Under the pieces are notes generated by a model, which was not told the DNA's origin, did no database searches, and saw nothing but the letters and a program-made list of their open reading frames with translations. From a virus, in IMG/VR virus record IMGVR_UViG_3300017773_000178, positions 1-21,480 of that record: a DNA stretch of 21,480 nucleotides; one strand, written 5' to 3'. Of this stretch, positions 21,432-21,480 are shown in pieces. The translations under genes and the position numbers were made by a program. Each line of letters opens with the position of its first letter. The stretch's first letter is position 1.

Positions 21432-21480
21432 CAGCAGCGACCAATCCTGATTACCACATGACATACTCCGAGATCGCTGA
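21428..21480 (+). CDS. Start of a further rightward gene (truncated by window edge)
   Basis: A GTG at 21428 overlaps the previous stop as GTGA and opens a frame to the right edge; an in-frame ATG at 21458 is an alternative start. From that ATG, MTYSEIA resembles the first helix of an HTH domain ("TYxEIA"), as in sigma-like or replication-control proteins. Only 17 codons are visible, so this is a weak hint. Confidence 0.35.
   Translation, partial: MTAATNPDYHMTYSEIA

Overview
The window is a tailed-phage (podovirus) genome fragment, or a prophage of one. It carries an almost complete virion-morphogenesis module of the T7-like / short-tailed type. The host cannot be read from it. The "TVNGTTTTIN…DVKDKNITL" type of tail-fibre sequence and the general style of the proteins are familiar from aquatic phages of Gram-negative bacteria, but that is an inference. 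Base composition is mixed, with some lines near 50 % GC. I saw no tRNA, rRNA, integrase, insertion sequence or CRISPR array.

Layout. A divergent control region at about 20597-20755 splits the window. To its left, one long co-directional block reads leftward (minus strand, about 20596 to 1). It begins with four very small genes: a 63-aa protein, a 23-aa single-membrane-span peptide, a 62-aa helix-turn-helix protein and a 51-aa basic protein. Then follow small and large terminase, a permuted papain/NlpC-like cysteine hydrolase, two small basic proteins, the portal, a Bbp19-like protein, the scaffold, the major capsid protein, the tail adaptor (gp11-like), the nozzle (gp12-like), a cupin-like protein, three internal-virion/ejection proteins (the largest 1568 aa), a T7-gp17-anchored beta-helix tailspike, and a second repeat-containing tail fibre that runs off the left edge. 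To the right, three small uncharacterised genes and the start of a fourth read rightward and look like the beginning of an early or accessory operon.

How it works together. Most adjacent leftward genes overlap by 1-14 bases (ATGA, TAATG) or are a few bases apart, so they look translationally coupled. The only sizeable gaps in the structural block flank the capsid gene. A 144-base structured leader lies upstream of it. A GGCCCC-TTCG-GGGGCC hairpin lies just downstream, at the same gene boundary where T7 has its T-phi terminator. This is consistent with separate high-level expression of capsid. TerS/TerL come before the portal here, unlike T7 where they follow the fibre.

Points of most interest are: an extra beta-sandwich-like domain inside the nozzle protein; a large unidentified N-terminal module on the giant internal virion protein; the permuted cysteine hydrolase between terminase and portal; the 23-aa membrane micropeptide; and a composition shift inside the tailspike. 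No obvious holin/endolysin pair, DNA replication gene or RNA polymerase gene is visible. All functional calls come from reading the sequence by eye; no database search was run.
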